Source: Pseudomonadota bacterium (GTDB lineage: Bacteria > Pseudomonadota > Gammaproteobacteria > Xanthomonadales > Xanthomonadaceae). Taken from it: a stretch of DNA of 53,723 bases. The notes beneath the pieces were generated by a model. It made no database searches. It had not been told where the DNA came from and saw only the letters and a program-made list of their open reading frames with translations. A program made the position numbers and the translations under genes. Shown in pieces: positions 52,965 through 53,723 of this stretch (position 1 is its first letter; each line of letters opens with the position of its first letter). The DNA is taken from contig JAEWOJ010000179.1 in the NCBI GenBank assembly GCA_023399815.1, forward strand, positions 1 to 53,723, given 5' to 3'.

Positions 52965-53669
52965 ATGATCGAATTCGGACACCTCAGCCACGTCGGCCTG
53001 CGCCGCCAGCTCAACGAGGACACCTATTACGGTGACGGCGAACTGGGACTGTGGCTGATCGCCGATGGCATGGGCGGCCATGCCTGTGGCGAGGTCGCCA
53101 GCGCGCTGGCGCGCGAAACCATCGTCCGCGAGACCCGCAACGGCACCGCATTGCCGCAGGCGATCCGCGTCGCCGACGAGGAAATCATCCGCGCCTCGCG
53201 CCGGCGCAACGACAGCCTGCCGATGGGCACCACCATGGTCGCCGCACGCGTGCAGGGCAACCGCTTCGAGGTCGCCTGGGTCGGCGACAGCCGCGCCTAC
53301 CTCTGGCGCGACGGCAAGCTGGCCCAGCTCAGCCAGGACCACAGCTACGTGCAGGAGCTGATCGCACAGGGCTCGCTGACCGCCGAACAGGCCCGCGCCC
53401 ACCCGCATCGCAACGTCGTCACCCAGGCGCTGGGCGTGACCGACCCGGCCCATCTCAATGTGGCCACGATGACCGGGGAACTGCGCCCCGGCATGCAGCT
53501 GCTGTTGTGCAGCGATGGCCTCACCGAGGAAGTGGACGACCGCAGCCTGGCGCAGACGCTGGCGCAGGCCGACTGCAGCGCGCAGGAATGCGTGGACATG
53601 CTGGTCGCCGCGGCGCTGGATGGCGGCGGCTCGGACAACATCACCGCCATCCTCGTCCGCTGCCACTGA
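52965..53669 (+). CDS. PP2C-family serine/threonine phosphatase
   Basis: A 234-residue PPM-type phosphatase. The metal set is LNEDTYYGD near residue 17, LIADGMGGHACGEVA, LLLCSDGLTEEVDD and GGSDNITAI. It would dephosphorylate Ser/Thr on cytoplasmic targets of a Hanks-type kinase; no such kinase lies inside the window. PppA/Stp-like proteins next to type VI secretion genes share this size, but the context to the right is not visible. ATG 52965 is the family start. Confidence 0.93.
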   Translation: MIEFGHLSHVGLRRQLNEDTYYGDGELGLWLIADGMGGHACGEVASALARETIVRETRNGTALPQAIRVADEEIIRASRRRNDSLPMGTTMVAARVQGNRFEVAWVGDSRAYLWRDGKLAQLSQDHSYVQELIAQGSLTAEQARAHPHRNVVTQALGVTDPAHLNVATMTGELRPGMQLLLCSDGLTEEVDDRSLAQTLAQADCSAQECVDMLVAAALDGGGSDNITAILVRCH

Positions 53670-53723
53670 GCGCGGGGCAGCGCCGGGCCCGGGGCCGCCG
53701 CCCCCGTTGAACCGGGGGGTGAG

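Overview
The window is high-GC chromosomal DNA, apart from one AT-richer pocket near 11.1-11.6 kb. It looks like a gammaproteobacterium of the Xanthomonas/Stenotrophomonas/Lysobacter group (Lysobacterales). The reasons are the gene order (pilT/pilU next to proC; yceD-rpmF-fabH-kinase-fabD-fabG-acpP-fabF-pabB-mltG-holB-pilZ; dnaX-ybaB-recR), an Ax21-like outer-membrane protein, GTAG-type REP palindromes with a RAYT transposase, and KdkA-type LPS core genes. This assignment is inferred from recognised proteins and gene order, not from a database search.

Layout. 1-548: 5' part of cyoA. 674-4615: two MocR-type (GntR-aminotransferase) regulators enclosing a small membrane protein and a thioredoxin-like protein, with a shared palindrome in front of each transcription unit. 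4777-8290: mgtE, an Ax21-like porin, a small zinc-ribbon protein and a lipoprotein esterase. 8312-9058: RAYT transposase between inverted REP hairpins. 9070-11057: yqgE-ruvX-pyrB. 11146-11510: AT-richer pocket with a small secreted protein. 11660-16615: tag, yitT-like, REP pair, pilU, pilT, proC. 16762-19760: a lipoprotein lipase overlapping a DUF4105 protein. 20188-20262: tRNA-Val. 20518-31077: one long minus-strand run for fatty-acid synthesis, folate, peptidoglycan, DNA polymerase delta prime and PilZ. 31192: maf. 31778-36501: three membrane glycosyltransferase genes. 36543-41013: MoxR-DUF58-transglutaminase-Slp operon. 41108-46093: secreted HEAWH protein, HIT protein, recR, ybaB, dnaX. 46263: chemoreceptor. 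49066-49332: tRNA-Ser(GGA) and the SRP RNA. 49461-52043: MBL protein and kdkA, divergent from a GT9 heptosyltransferase. 52103-53669: DUF6165 protein, tRNA-Ser(CGA), PP2C phosphatase.

How the genes relate. Most of the window is core metabolism and envelope biology: type II fatty-acid synthesis, LPS inner core, surface sugar transfer and type IV pilus retraction. The less ordinary parts are the MocR-bounded redox-like cassette, the serine lipoprotein/DUF4105 pair, the HEAWH protein, the kinase-fold protein inside the fab cluster, and several families of palindromic repeats in the intergenic gaps.

The most striking anomaly is fabG. It has an in-frame TGA at codon 106, where the family has Trp, upstream of all the catalytic Ser/Tyr/Lys residues. 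FabG is normally essential, so this is a base-calling error, a real lesion covered by a paralogue, or readthrough. The best candidate for an undescribed system is the MocR-small membrane protein-thioredoxin-like-MocR cassette (674-4615).
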